Part shown: positions 16,771 through 25,320 of the stretch, piece by piece
Layout of the letters: the number at the start of each line of letters is the position of its first letter
Position numbering within the stretch: the stretch's first letter is position 1
NCBI RefSeq assembly: GCF_001905725.1
Contig: NZ_LIWB01000008.1
Coordinates: 260,491 to 324,490, forward strand
From: Streptomyces sp. CB02400
GTDB lineage: Bacteria; Actinomycetota; Actinomycetes; Streptomycetales; Streptomycetaceae
DNA length: 64,000 bases
Reading direction: 5' to 3'
The notes under the pieces: model-generated
What the model saw: the letters and a program-made list of their open reading frames with translations, nothing else
What the model was told of the DNA's origin: nothing
Database searches by the model: none
Program-made: the position numbers and the translations under genes

Positions 16771-16854
16771 TCGCGCGGTTCCCCGCGCCCCTATAGGTAC
16801 GTCCACCAGGTACGTCCACCCCGCGTCCCTACAGGGGCGCGGGGAACCGCGCGA
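16771..16854. repeat. GCGCGGTTCCCCGCGC-type intergenic palindrome
   Basis: Arms 16771-16792 and 16833-16854 are perfectly complementary over 22 bases, with a 40-base loop that contains a tandem GGTACGTCCACC duplication. This element is one of the most repeated intergenic sequences in Streptomyces; one identical 22-base arm recurs at 21031. It can terminate both purU and the opposing gene. Confidence 0.85.
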
Positions 16855-16899
16855 ACAACCCCCACGCACCCGCGCCCGCCGACGAGACGGAACTCGTCC

Positions 16900-18033
16900 C
16901 TACATCCGGCTCATGCTCGCCGCCGCGAACAGCACGTCCCTGATGGCGTCACGGTCTCCGACCTGCCCCACCGCGGCCTCGCGCGGCGACACATGCCCCG
17001 CCGCGAGCCTGCAGAACTCCGCCCCGTCCAGCGCGACATGCGCCACCTCGTGCTCGGCCGACCCCTTCGCCGCCGGCGAGTCCAGTGGGATCAGCCACTC
17101 GCCTCCGCCGGACCCCTCGATCTCCAGCCGCAGGCTGCGCCCCGGCTCCCCGGCGGCGACCAGGTGCCGCTCCACGGGGGAGGCCAGCCCGTGCAGCCGG
17201 CGGTGTTCGAGGACGGCCGGCAGCATCCGCGCGGCCAGGTCGACGATGCGGTGCAGATGCCGCCCGGAGGGCGGGTCGTACGGGTAGTCCACCGCCTCGG
17301 CGATGTCCTCCGCGTGCACCCAGCACTCGAAGGCCCGGTCCAGCATCGCGTCGTGCAACGGCAGTTCGTAGTCGCCGTACGACACCGGCAGTCGCCCGGT
17401 GCCGCCGCCCGTGAAGGACACCGTCCGCACGAGGTCGTGGCTCTGCTCCCGCCAGGGCGCCCGCACCGAGCGGGTGGGCGGGAAGCGGGCGGCCCGCCAG
17501 TACGCCTCGGTGCGGTCCGACGGGGTGGGCCGGGCGGCCGTGGCGTCGCCGAGCGGGTCGTCGAGGCCGAGGGCGACCGCGACCAGCCCGTCGACCGTCA
17601 GCAGGTGCGCGATGACCCCGGCGACGGTGGTACGGCGGCTGCTCGCCTCGTCGGACTCGTACCAGCGCAGCCGCACCGGCGCGTGCCACTCGGAGTCGCC
17701 GAAGTCCTGGAGCAGCGCGTCCAGCCGCGCGGTCTCGGCGTCGTACGCGGCGGCCCACTCCGGCACGGGGACGCGGGGCGGGCGCCGCTCCAGGCAGGAC
17801 TCCAGGACGCGGGTGCGCAGGCCGGGGTCCAGGTCCAGGCTCTCGGGCCGCTGGAGCAGACCGACCGCCTCGCGCAGCCGCAGCGCCTCGTCCGCGCAGG
17901 GCCCGCAGGCGCCGAGGTGCTCCTCGACGGCGTCCGCCTCCGCCTGCGCGCAGGCGGCCAGCGCCCAGGCACCCAGCAGCGACTTCAGCACGTGGTGCTC
18001 CAGCACGAGCGGTCCGGCACGGTGCTCGCTCAC
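16900..18033 (-). CDS. zinc-finger protein fused to a mycothiol-dependent maleylpyruvate isomerase-like domain, candidate anti-sigma factor
   Basis: 377 residues in two parts. Residues 1-70 resemble an anti-sigma zinc finger with HLGACGPC (H-x3-C-x2-C). Residues about 90-240 match the mycothiol/DinB-type four-helix fold (SRRTTVAGVIAHLLTVDGLVA, ECWVHAEDIAEAV), followed by a C-terminal SCP2-like domain. The GTG start overlaps the stop codon of the upstream sigma factor as GTGA, so both are made together. This supports an anti-sigma role in which the thiol or metal site senses redox change; that is inference. No transmembrane segment is seen. Confidence 0.8.
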   Translation of the reverse strand: MSEHRAGPLVLEHHVLKSLLGAWALAACAQAEADAVEEHLGACGPCADEALRLREAVGLLQRPESLDLDPGLRTRVLESCLERRPPRVPVPEWAAAYDAETARLDALLQDFGDSEWHAPVRLRWYESDEASSRRTTVAGVIAHLLTVDGLVAVALGLDDPLGDATAARPTPSDRTEAYWRAARFPPTRSVRAPWREQSHDLVRTVSFTGGGTGRLPVSYGDYELPLHDAMLDRAFECWVHAEDIAEAVDYPYDPPSGRHLHRIVDLAARMLPAVLEHRRLHGLASPVERHLVAAGEPGRSLRLEIEGSGGGEWLIPLDSPAAKGSAEHEVAHVALDGAEFCRLAAGHVSPREAAVGQVGDRDAIRDVLFAAASMSRM

Positions 18034-18611
18034 GCGGCGCCCCCGATCCCGGGCGGTTCGCCCGGGGCCCCGGTGTCGTGCGCGGTGGCCAGCAACTGCA
18101 GGCCGAGGCGGAGCCGGCGGCGGGCCTCGTCGTCGGTGACGCCCAGGTCGGCGGCGGTCTGGCGGTAGTCCCGGCGCTGGAAGTACGCCAGCTCCAGTGC
18201 GGCCCGCAGCGGCGCCGGCATGGACTGGACGATGTAGTCGGCGCGGGCCGCCACCGAGGCGTGCCGCACCGTGCGCTCCAGGTCCTCCGTGGTGCCGGGG
18301 CCGCCGCGGGCGAGCGCCGCGGTCTCCGTGGTGCGCAGCCGCCGTACGGCCAGCCGGCTGGTCAGCTCGGCGAGCCAGGTGCGCAGGGGCTCCTGCGCGG
18401 GGTCGTAGGAGCCCGGGTGTTCCCAGACGTGGGCGAAGACGTCACGGGTGACGGCGTCGGCGGCGTGTTCGTCGCCGACGACGCGGTGGGCGAGGCCGTG
18501 CACGAGCGAGGCGAACCGGTCGTAGAGCTCACCGAGGGCCGCCGCCTCCCCGCGCGCGAGCCGCTGCTGCATCCTGCGGTCCCAGCGGGGCGGTACGTCC
18601 GTTGTCGGCAT
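18030..18611 (-). CDS. RNA polymerase sigma factor, ECF-like
   Basis: 193 residues with sigma-70 regions 2 and 4 only. Region 2 is about residues 20-90 (ALGELYDRFASLVHGLAHRV, then DVFAHVWEHPGSYDP). Region 4 is about 130-180 (LRAALELAYFQRRDYRQTAADLG, a helix-turn-helix). It would direct RNA polymerase to its own promoter class. It is coupled to the zinc-finger protein by a four-base overlap and is divergent from a STAS antagonist gene. It matches the sigma gene before SCO4410 in S. coelicolor, from memory. ATG 18611 fits; the longer frame upstream is unlike the family. Confidence 0.87.
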   Translation of the reverse strand: MPTTDVPPRWDRRMQQRLARGEAAALGELYDRFASLVHGLAHRVVGDEHAADAVTRDVFAHVWEHPGSYDPAQEPLRTWLAELTSRLAVRRLRTTETAALARGGPGTTEDLERTVRHASVAARADYIVQSMPAPLRAALELAYFQRRDYRQTAADLGVTDDEARRRLRLGLQLLATAHDTGAPGEPPGIGGAA

Positions 18612-18985
18612 GCGGCCCCTCACCCCCTGTTCCTTCCCGGTCCCGGGTCGGTCGGTGCCCGGTTCCGGTGTGGCCTGCGACCCCAAGAATGTAGTCGGCG
18701 CGCAGGAGGGCGCACGCCCCTTTATGGCAATGTGCGCCCCTGGAAGAGCCGCAGGTGGTAAGGGGCCGCCCGCCCACGTCGGACACCGTTCGGGTCGCAC
18801 CTGCGCACCTCCGCACCGATCGGAACCGATCGAATCAGATCGAAGGCGACTAAAATAAGCCCTTTCTGTTCGGTATCCGTTTCTCGGCTCGCGTTTCAGG
18901 GAACGGCCGGTGGGCAGCCGCGCTGCAAGGAAGCGTAGGGACTGCTTCCGTTTCGGTGGGCGATCGGCGAGCGAGGGGCGTGGTG
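18612..18985. other. 374-base divergent promoter region of the sigma and STAS genes
   Basis: Mostly GC-rich but with an AT-rich core (18838-18895). The most striking content is a set of three GATCG direct repeats at exact ten-base spacing (18818, 18828, 18838), listed separately. AAAATAAG (18852-18859) is unusually AT-rich for this genome and probably lies near a start site. No gene is seen. Confidence 0.4.
18818..18842. promoter_or_regulatory. three GATCG direct repeats at ten-base spacing
   Basis: GATCG occurs at 18818-18822, 18828-18832 and 18838-18842, one helical turn apart, in the divergent promoter region of the sigma and STAS genes. This is the layout of a cooperative regulator-binding site. 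No known regulator is assigned. Confidence 0.45.
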
Positions 18986-19360
18986 GTGACCTTCAAAGTG
19001 ACCGACAAGGAGCACGGCGAGTGGGCCGTGCTCCGGGTCTCGGGCGAACTGGACCTGGTGACGTCCCCGGTGCTGCGCCAGCGGGTGCACGACGTGGTGG
19101 CCGAGGGCAGGCACAGCCTCGTCCTCGACCTCTCCGAGGTGTGGTTCTGCGACTCCAGCGGGGTCGGCGTGCTCATAGCCTCCCGCCGGCTGCTCCGCTC
19201 CTGCCAGGGCAGCCTGCGGCTGATCCTCCCCGCGCGGGGGGCCGCCGACGGCAGTCACGTCAACAAGGTGCTCGGCGCCCTCGGGGTCCGCCGGCTCTTC
19301 GAGATCCACCCGGACGTCCCCTCCGCGGTCGACGAGGACTCCCGCCCGCTGTCGGCGTGA
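18986..19360 (+). CDS. anti-sigma factor antagonist (STAS domain)
   Basis: 124 residues forming a single STAS domain of the SpoIIAA/BldG type. It shows RVSGELDLVTSPVLRQRVHD (strand and helix 1) and the phosphorylation loop DLSEVWFCDSSGVGVLI, where a serine of the DSSG pair is the expected kinase target. When unphosphorylated it would bind an anti-sigma kinase and release a sigma factor. Three GTG codons in a row (18980, 18983, 18986) can start it; 18986 has GAGGGG seven bases upstream. It is divergent from a sigma factor and near a HATPase protein (20536), a plausible kinase partner. Confidence 0.9.
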   Translation: MTFKVTDKEHGEWAVLRVSGELDLVTSPVLRQRVHDVVAEGRHSLVLDLSEVWFCDSSGVGVLIASRRLLRSCQGSLRLILPARGAADGSHVNKVLGALGVRRLFEIHPDVPSAVDEDSRPLSA

Positions 19361-19508
19361 CGCCACGCGCGGGCGCTCGCACGTGTCACACGCTTGTCCC
19401 GTTATTCCCCCGGTCTTGGTCCAGGCGTCGTTTTCCGGCTCCCCGGAGGTCCTCCACCACGTACGCTCCCAGCGAGACGACCCACTGACCTAAGGCGGCC
19501 TGAGAGAC

Positions 19509-20021
19509 ATGGTCACCAGCGAGTACGAGCGCAGGATCGCGGCCCGCTTCGCGGGCTTCGACCAGGACGGCAACGGCTACATCGACCGCGAGGACTTCAG
19601 CGGAGCGGCCAAGGCGCTGCTCGCCGAGTTCGGCACCGCGGCCCGCTCCGACCGGGGCCAGGCCCTGTACATCGGCGCGGAGGCGTTCTGGCAGGGCATG
19701 GCGGGGATCGCGGACCGCGACGGCGACCAGCGCATCACGCGCGAGGAGTTCGTGAACGGCGCGGTCAAGCGGCTGCGGGACAACCCGGACCGGTTCGCCG
19801 AGATCGCCCGCCCCTTCCTGCACGCGGCGCTCGCCGTCGCCGGCACCGGAGGGGACGGCACGGCCGGCGTCGAGGACACCGCGCGGGTCCTCAAGGTGCT
19901 CGGCGTCCCCGAGGACCTCGCCCGTACGGCCGCCGCCGCGCTGGACTCGGACGGCGACGGCAGGATCGGCGAGGAGGAGATCGTCCGGTCCTTCGCCCGC
20001 TACTTCACCGTCCCCGAGTAG
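19509..20021 (+). CDS. EF-hand calcium-binding protein, calerythrin-like
   Basis: 170 residues, cytosolic, sarcoplasmic/calerythrin class. Three canonical 12-residue loops are visible: DQDGNGYIDRED (about 18-29), DRDGDQRITREE (about 69-80) and DSDGDGRIGEEE (about 146-157). The remaining loop (around residues 111-122) has decayed. It would buffer or signal Ca2+. The start ATG 19509 follows AGGCGGCCTGAG. It is single-gene. Streptomyces carries several such proteins, some linked to spore germination; the particular role here is unknown. Confidence 0.92.
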   Translation: MVTSEYERRIAARFAGFDQDGNGYIDREDFSGAAKALLAEFGTAARSDRGQALYIGAEAFWQGMAGIADRDGDQRITREEFVNGAVKRLRDNPDRFAEIARPFLHAALAVAGTGGDGTAGVEDTARVLKVLGVPEDLARTAAAALDSDGDGRIGEEEIVRSFARYFTVPE

Positions 20022-20535
20022 CTCCGGTGGCCCTGACGGCCGTGGTGGCCCCGGTGGCCCCGGTGGAACGCCTCCGCGTGGATGTCACGGATCGTGGCAT
20101 TTTCATGATCACGGAGGGTTGATACCGGCTTGTGTCCTGTGCGGCACTCGTCACGGCCCGGAGTCGGGCGTCCGCTCCGGTACCTTGTGTGGGATGCGAG
20201 TGGTCCCGCGTACGCACCGCGCCGGAGTCGCCCCCGAGGCGACTCCGTACCGGCCGGTGCCTGCGACTTCCCGCCGGGTGGCCAGGCGAAACGCCGACGC
20301 CCGTTCGACTTCCCGCGGCGAGCGTCGCACAGTATGCCGTACGTGTACTCCTTCGCGCTGGAATATGCCCGAAGCGCTTGTTGGGGTGACTGTACGTCAA
20401 CCATGCTGTCCCACAAGGGATTCACGTTCCGTGACCCCTCTCCCGGCCGTTGTTCTGGCCATGCAGAAAATGGCTACGATCGTGGCCCTCGTGAGGCGCG
20501 AGTCCAAGTGTCCGCCGGTTCGGATGGTGTGAGCG
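20022..20535. other. 514-base intergenic region with a weak promoter
   Basis: Begins with a GGTGGCCCC tandem stretch. Near its right end TTGTTC (20450-20455) and TACGAT (20475-20480) are 19 bases apart, a weak candidate promoter for the HATPase gene. Open frames here have poor codon bias and no recognisable family, so none is called. Confidence 0.35.
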
Positions 20536-20991
20536 GTGCAGGTGCTTCAAGTGCAGCTGGAGATCCGGCCCGACCCCGCTGAGGTGGGACGGGCCCGTCG
20601 GTGGGCCCGTTCGCGGCTGGCCGGTTCGGGCATAGGAGCCGACGAACCGCTCGCCGAGACCCTGATCCTGCTCGTCTCGGAGCTCGTCACCAACGCCGTG
20701 GTGCACACCGGCTGTCCGGCCGTGCTGCGGCTCTCCCTGCCGGGGGAGGACGCCGAGGAGGCCACCGTCCGCCTGGAGGTGGCCGACCGCAGCGAACGGG
20801 CGCCGGTGCCGCGCTGTGTGGACGGCGAGGCGACGGGTGGGCGCGGGCTCGCGCTGGTGGACGGGCTGGCGGACCGGTGGGGGTGGAGTGCGGAGGGGGC
20901 CGGCAAGCGGATCTGGTGCGAGCTGGATCGCTGCGGGCAGGTGTCCGACGGGGCGTCGGCGTGTGGTGGGCTGGCTTACGAAGCGGTGTGA
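20536..20991 (+). CDS. ATP-binding protein of the RsbW/SpoIIAB (HATPase) type
   Basis: 151 residues forming one GHKL/HATPase domain. The N-box is SELVTNAVVHT (about 52-62), the G1 box is VADRSERAPVP, and the G2 box is TGGRGLALVDGLADRWG, ending at GKRIWCEL. Proteins of this size are anti-sigma factors and serine kinases that pair with STAS antagonists, and one lies 1.2 kb upstream. Pairing is inferred. GTG 20536 is used. The last 25 residues are not conserved in the family. Confidence 0.85.
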   Translation: MQVLQVQLEIRPDPAEVGRARRWARSRLAGSGIGADEPLAETLILLVSELVTNAVVHTGCPAVLRLSLPGEDAEEATVRLEVADRSERAPVPRCVDGEATGGRGLALVDGLADRWGWSAEGAGKRIWCELDRCGQVSDGASACGGLAYEAV

Positions 20992-21030
20992 GTACGCGCG
21001 GGGCGGCGGGTGCGGGTTCGTTGTGGTTGA

Positions 21031-21052
21031 TCGCGCGGTTCCCCGCGCCCCT
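21031..21052. repeat. solo arm of the GCGCGGTTCCCCGCGC intergenic element
   Basis: Identical over 22 bases to the left arm at 16771-16792, followed by AGGGGG rather than a full second arm. A decayed or half copy. Confidence 0.75.
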
Positions 21053-21389
21053 AGGGGGTTGTCCGCGTCCCTCGTTGCCCGGTTGCCCACGTCTTCGCAG
21101 GTGCATGGGTGCACGGGAGGTCGGGCCGGCGGGTGGGGGTGTGGTGGGGTGCGCCGGGTGTGCTTCTGTGCGCGGTGTCGGCGAACAGGGCATATGCCCC
21201 AAGCGGGTCATTGTCACCTGAATCGGTGTTGACGTGCCGTGACCGTTTGATCACTCTGTTCGTCAGCGATTCGCCGCGAGGGGACGGCGAGGGCTCGACG
21301 ACGGGAGCCCTCGACGAGTGTGGGTCGTGATTCGGCGTCGGTTCCCTCAGGGCCGAGGGGAACCCGGGCGGGAGCGCCGAAGCCGAAGA

Positions 21390-21433
21390 GCGGTGCGGCG
21401 CTGCCGTGCTCGGGGCGGACAGCGCCGCACCGC
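21390..21433. terminator. perfect 14-bp hairpin terminator after the DJ-1/AraC gene
   Basis: Arms 21390-21403 (GCGGTGCGGCGCTG) and 21420-21433 with a 16-base loop. It lies 57 bases beyond the stop codon of the minus-strand regulator at 21490. Confidence 0.65.
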
Positions 21434-21489
21434 CACCGCCGGCAGGGGCCCGGGTTCTCCACAGCCTGTGGGCGGCCTCCCGCTCACCC

Positions 21490-22509
21490 TCAGACCGACG
21501 CGGCCGTCCCGGCCCGGAAGGTCCGCCGGTACGCCGTCGGGGTCACCCCCAGCGCCGCCTGGAGGTGCTGCCGCATCGACTGGGCCGTGCCGAAACCGGC
21601 GTCTCGGGCCACCTGGTCCACGGACAGGTCGGTGGACTCCAGCAGATGCCGGGCCCGCTCCACCCGCTGCCGGGTCAGCCACTGCCCCGGACTGACACCG
21701 GACTCCTCCCGGAAGCGGCGCGTGAAGGTGCGTACCGACATCGCCTCCCGCGCGGCCATGTCGCGCAACTGGATCGGCTCGTGCAGTCGGCCCAGCGCCC
21801 ACGCGCGGGCACCGCTCGTGGAGGACTGCTGCGGATCGGGCACCGGCCGCTCGATGTACTGCGCCTGCCCGCCGTCCCGGTGCGGCGGTACGACCGTACG
21901 GCGGGCCACCTCGTTGGCCACGACGGTGCCGTGGTCGCGCCGCACGATGTGCAGGCACAGGTCGATCCCGGCCGCGACGCCCGCCGAGGTCAGGATGTCT
22001 CCGTCGTCGACGAACAGCACGTCCGGGTCGACCTCGATCCGCGGGAACAGCCGCTGGAGCCGTTCGGCGTCGGCCCAGTGGGTGGTGGCGGGCCGGCCGT
22101 CGAGATACCCGGCGGCGGCGAGGACGTACACGCCGGTGCAGATGGAGGCGAGCCGGGTGCCGGGGCGGATACGGGCGAGGGCGGCGGCCAGTTCGTCGGT
22201 CAGCTCACCCCGCTCGAACACCGGGCCGAGCTCGTAGGAAGCCGGCACGATCACCGTGTCGGCGCTGGTGAGGGCCTCGGGGCCGTGGGCGACGTGGACG
22301 GCGAAGTCGGCGTCGGTCTCCACCGGCCCGGGCGGCCGGACCGAGCAGGTGATCACCTCGTACAGGTGCCGCCCCCGCCCGTCCTTCGGGCGGCCGAAGA
22401 TGCGGTGCGGGATGCCGAGCTCGAAGGGGAGCAGCCCGTCGAGGGCGAGGACGACGACGCGGTGGGGCCGGAAGTCGGCGGACGCGGGGGAGGGCTCGAC
22501 CGGATCCAT
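21490..22509 (-). CDS. GlxA-type transcriptional regulator (DJ-1/PfpI domain plus AraC HTH)
   Basis: 339 residues. The N-terminal DJ-1/PfpI amidotransferase-like domain (about 15-185) has ARIRPGTRLASICTGVYVLA with the nucleophile-elbow Cys. The C-terminal AraC pair of helix-turn-helix motifs (about 225-330) includes EAMSVRTFTRRFREESGVSP and DAGFGTAQSMRQHLQAALG. Such proteins sense a small metabolite through the first domain and activate nearby genes. Its start (22509) is 72 bases from the divergent MFS transporter, the likely target. ATG 22509 is the start. Confidence 0.9.
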   Translation of the reverse strand: MDPVEPSPASADFRPHRVVVLALDGLLPFELGIPHRIFGRPKDGRGRHLYEVITCSVRPPGPVETDADFAVHVAHGPEALTSADTVIVPASYELGPVFERGELTDELAAALARIRPGTRLASICTGVYVLAAAGYLDGRPATTHWADAERLQRLFPRIEVDPDVLFVDDGDILTSAGVAAGIDLCLHIVRRDHGTVVANEVARRTVVPPHRDGGQAQYIERPVPDPQQSSTSGARAWALGRLHEPIQLRDMAAREAMSVRTFTRRFREESGVSPGQWLTRQRVERARHLLESTDLSVDQVARDAGFGTAQSMRQHLQAALGVTPTAYRRTFRAGTAASV

Positions 22510-22580
22510 GGCCCGATCCTAACGAATGCTGTCCTTCGGGCCACTCGTTGCGGCGGGCCCGATCCCGGAAGCTCTATGGC

Positions 22581-23891
22581 GTGACCCAGACAAGCGAGAC
22601 AGCCGCCGTCGTGGAGCCGCCCGCGAGCGGCCCGAAGCCGACCCGCGTCCGTGTGCACCGCGCGTGGTTCGTCGCCGCCGTCACCTTCGTGACGATCATC
22701 GGTGCCGCCGCCTTCCGCTCCGTACCGGGCCTGTTCATCGACCCGCTGCACGCGGAGTTCGGCTGGTCGCGCGGGACCATCGGCGCGGCGGTCTCCGTGA
22801 ACCTCGCGCTGTACGGCCTCACCGCGCCGTTCGCGGCGGCGCTGATGGACCGCTACGGCATCCGGAAGGTGGTCGCGGTCGCCCTCAGCGTGATCGCGCT
22901 CGGCTCGGGCCTGACGGTGTGGATGACGGCGGCCTGGCAACTGCTGCTGTGCTGGGGCCTGCTGGTGGGGCTCGGTTCCGGTTCCATGGCGCTGGCCTTC
23001 GCCGCGACCGTCACCAACCGCTGGTTCACCGAGCGCCGGGGCCTGGTCACCGGCATCCTCACCGCCGCGTCCGCCTCCGGGCAGCTGATCTTCCTGCCGC
23101 TGCTGTCCTGGATCGTCTCGCGGTACGAATGGCGGCCGGCGGCCGTCACCGTGGCGCTCGCCGCGCTGGCCGTCGTCCCGTTCGTCTGGCTGCTGCTGCA
23201 CGACCATCCGGCCGACGTGGGTGTGAAGCCTTACGGGGCCAAGGAGTTCGTGCCGAAGCCGGAGCCTGTTCCGGGGGCTGCCCGGCGTGCGCTGACCGTG
23301 CTGTTCTCGGCGGTGCGGACGGGGCCGTTCTGGCTGCTCGCCGGGACCTTCGCGATCTGCGGCGCCTCGACCAACGGATTGATCCAGACCCACTTCGTGC
23401 CCGCGTCCCACGACCACGGCATGCCGATCACGACCGCGGCGTCCCTGCTGGCCGTCATCGGCGTCTTCGACGTCGTCGGGACGGTGGCGTCCGGATGGTT
23501 CACCGACCGCTTCGACGCGCGCCGGCTGCTCGCGGTGTACTACGCGCTGCGGGGGATCTCGCTGCTGTTCCTGCCGATCCTGCTGGCGCCGAGTGTGCAT
23601 CCGCCGATGCTGTTCTTCATCGTCTTCTACGGGCTGGACTGGGTCGCCACCGTGCCGCCGACGCTCGCGCTGTGCCGTGAGCACTACGGCGAGGACAGTC
23701 CGATCGTGTTCGGGTGGGTGCTGGCCTCGCACCAGGTGGGCGCGGCTGTCGTCGCCTTCCTCGGGGGTGTCGCGCGGGACAGGTTCGGGTCGTACGACGT
23801 GGTCTGGATCGCGTCGGGGGCGCTGTGCGCGGCGGCGGCGCTGATGGCACTGGTGATCCGGCGCCGGCCGGGGGCTCGGCAGTCCGCGTAA
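22581..23891 (+). CDS. MFS transporter (monocarboxylate/oxalate-formate type)
   Basis: 436 residues with about 12 membrane helices. Visible are the first helix (WFVAAVTFVTIIGAAAFRSV), the cytoplasmic-loop motif AALMDRYGIRK after helix 2, the central loop (about residues 205-235), and the second-half repeat (GWFTDRFDARRLL). The overall look, with PGLFIDPLHAEFGWSRGTI in the first loop, fits the monocarboxylate/oxalate-formate branch. It probably moves a small organic acid. GTG 22581 is the start. It is divergent from the GlxA-type regulator, which probably controls it. Confidence 0.88.
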   Translation: MTQTSETAAVVEPPASGPKPTRVRVHRAWFVAAVTFVTIIGAAAFRSVPGLFIDPLHAEFGWSRGTIGAAVSVNLALYGLTAPFAAALMDRYGIRKVVAVALSVIALGSGLTVWMTAAWQLLLCWGLLVGLGSGSMALAFAATVTNRWFTERRGLVTGILTAASASGQLIFLPLLSWIVSRYEWRPAAVTVALAALAVVPFVWLLLHDHPADVGVKPYGAKEFVPKPEPVPGAARRALTVLFSAVRTGPFWLLAGTFAICGASTNGLIQTHFVPASHDHGMPITTAASLLAVIGVFDVVGTVASGWFTDRFDARRLLAVYYALRGISLLFLPILLAPSVHPPMLFFIVFYGLDWVATVPPTLALCREHYGEDSPIVFGWVLASHQVGAAVVAFLGGVARDRFGSYDVVWIASGALCAAAALMALVIRRRPGARQSA

Positions 23892-24012
23892 CTGCGGGCA
23901 GCCGTGCCTCCCCCAGTGCCTGAAGGGCCTGGGAGGTACCCCCGGGGCGGCACGGGTGGGCGCGGCGACACCCCGCAATCGCCGGGCTGCGCGGCCCCCC
24001 GCCCAGCCCCAG

Positions 24013-25218
24013 TCACGCGGGGAGTCGGGAGACTCCCCCCGCGCGGGCCACCGCCCGGGCGATCCGCCGCGCGTCCAGCGCCAGTTCACGAAGATTGCCA
24101 CTGATCGGATTGGTGAACCCCGTGAAGTAGAGGCCGGGCGCGTCGGCCGGGGTGCGGGCGCCGTGGACGACCGGCCTGCCACGGTCGTCGAGGACACCGA
24201 GCCCGCCGACCAGCCCCTCCAGACCGCGCACATAACCCGTGGCCGCCACGACCGCGTCCGGACCGACACGATCGCCGTCCGCCAGGACGACCTTGCCCTC
24301 CTCGAAACCCTCCACCGCGGCCACGACCTCCACCGCCCCCTTGCGCACGGCGTCGACGAGACCGACGTCCTGCACGGGGATGGCCCCCTCCCGCACCCGG
24401 CTGTAGAGCCCGGAGTCGGGACGCGGAAGCCCCCGGTCCGACAGGTCCGGCAGCGCCACCCTCGCCTGGACCCGGCACAGCCGGTCGACGAGGCCGACCG
24501 GCAGCCGGCGTACCAGGACCCCCGAGTACTGCGCGGGCCAGCCCGCGGTCGAGCGGCGCACGATGTGCGGAGGGGTGCGCACCGCGAGGCGCACCCGGGA
24601 GGCGCCCCCCTCCACCAGGTCCACGGCGATCTCGGCACCCGTGTTGCCGACGCCCACGACCAGCACGTCCCGGCCGGCGAAGGGCTTCGCGTCGCGGTAC
24701 TCGGACGCGTGCAGGAACTCGCCGGTGTACGTGTCCCGGCCGGGCCAGTCGGGGACGCGGGGCGTGTGGTTGAAGCCCGTCGCGACGACGACCGCCGCAC
24801 CGGTCAGTTCGCGGCCCCCGGTGGCGTGCAGCAGCCAGCCGGTGCCGTCGGGGGTGCGCTCGACCCGGGAGACCCCGACACCGGTGACGATCTCCAGGCG
24901 GTGGTGCTCGGCGTACTTCTCCAGGTACCGGACCACGTCGTCGCGGGCCGGCCACCGCCCGAACCGGCGCGGCATCGGCAGCCCGGGCAGTGCGGACAGG
25001 CGCCGGGTGGTGTGCAGGTGCAGCCGGTCGTAGTGGCGCCGCCAGGAGTCCCCCACGCGGCCGGAGCGCTCCAGGACGACGGCCCGCACCCCCCGGGCGC
25101 GCAGGGCGTACGCGACGGCGAGTCCGCCCGGACCGCCGCCGATGACGTAGACGGGGCGGTCCGTCCGGTTCGGCGCGGTGGGCTGCGCGGACGTGGAGGA
25201 GTCGGAGGAGTCGGCCAT
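24013..25218 (-). CDS. flavin-containing monooxygenase
   Basis: 401 residues. It uses FAD and NADPH to oxygenate a small substrate. The FAD Rossmann motif is YVIGGGPGGLAVAYALRARG (near residue 28). The family fingerprint appears as YTGEFLHASEYRDAKPF. The NADPH Rossmann motif VLVVGVGNTGAEIAVDLVEG follows, and the late ATGY motif is VVAATGYVRGL. It resembles putative oxidoreductases of the CzcO/FMO group, whose substrates are varied. ATG 25218 is preferred over an upstream in-frame start because the tail before it has no conservation. It is a single gene converging on the MFS gene. Confidence 0.9.
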   Translation of the reverse strand: MADSSDSSTSAQPTAPNRTDRPVYVIGGGPGGLAVAYALRARGVRAVVLERSGRVGDSWRRHYDRLHLHTTRRLSALPGLPMPRRFGRWPARDDVVRYLEKYAEHHRLEIVTGVGVSRVERTPDGTGWLLHATGGRELTGAAVVVATGFNHTPRVPDWPGRDTYTGEFLHASEYRDAKPFAGRDVLVVGVGNTGAEIAVDLVEGGASRVRLAVRTPPHIVRRSTAGWPAQYSGVLVRRLPVGLVDRLCRVQARVALPDLSDRGLPRPDSGLYSRVREGAIPVQDVGLVDAVRKGAVEVVAAVEGFEEGKVVLADGDRVGPDAVVAATGYVRGLEGLVGGLGVLDDRGRPVVHGARTPADAPGLYFTGFTNPISGNLRELALDARRIARAVARAGGVSRLPA

Positions 25219-25320
25219 GAGCGCGAGCGTAATCACGCCCCTGGTTGATGGGTATCGGTCAAGACCGGAATTGGTTGCGGATTGATCACGCGTGAGGGGA
25301 TTGCGAGTTTGAATGTCCCC

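Larger units (their letters stand above)
20992..21489. other. 498-base intergenic region with a solo repeat arm and a terminator
   Basis: Contains a single 22-base arm of the GCGCGGTTCCCCGCGC element (21031-21052) without its partner, and a strong terminator hairpin at 21390-21433. A direct sequence GGGCTCGACGACGGGAGCCC (21292-21311) is itself an imperfect palindrome. Open frames lack codon bias and family resemblance. Confidence 0.45.

Noticed and set aside
20119..20532. 137-codon plus-strand ORF before the HATPase gene
   Set aside because: Weak codon bias, no ribosome-binding site, and no recognisable domain. Overlaps several other equally poor frames.
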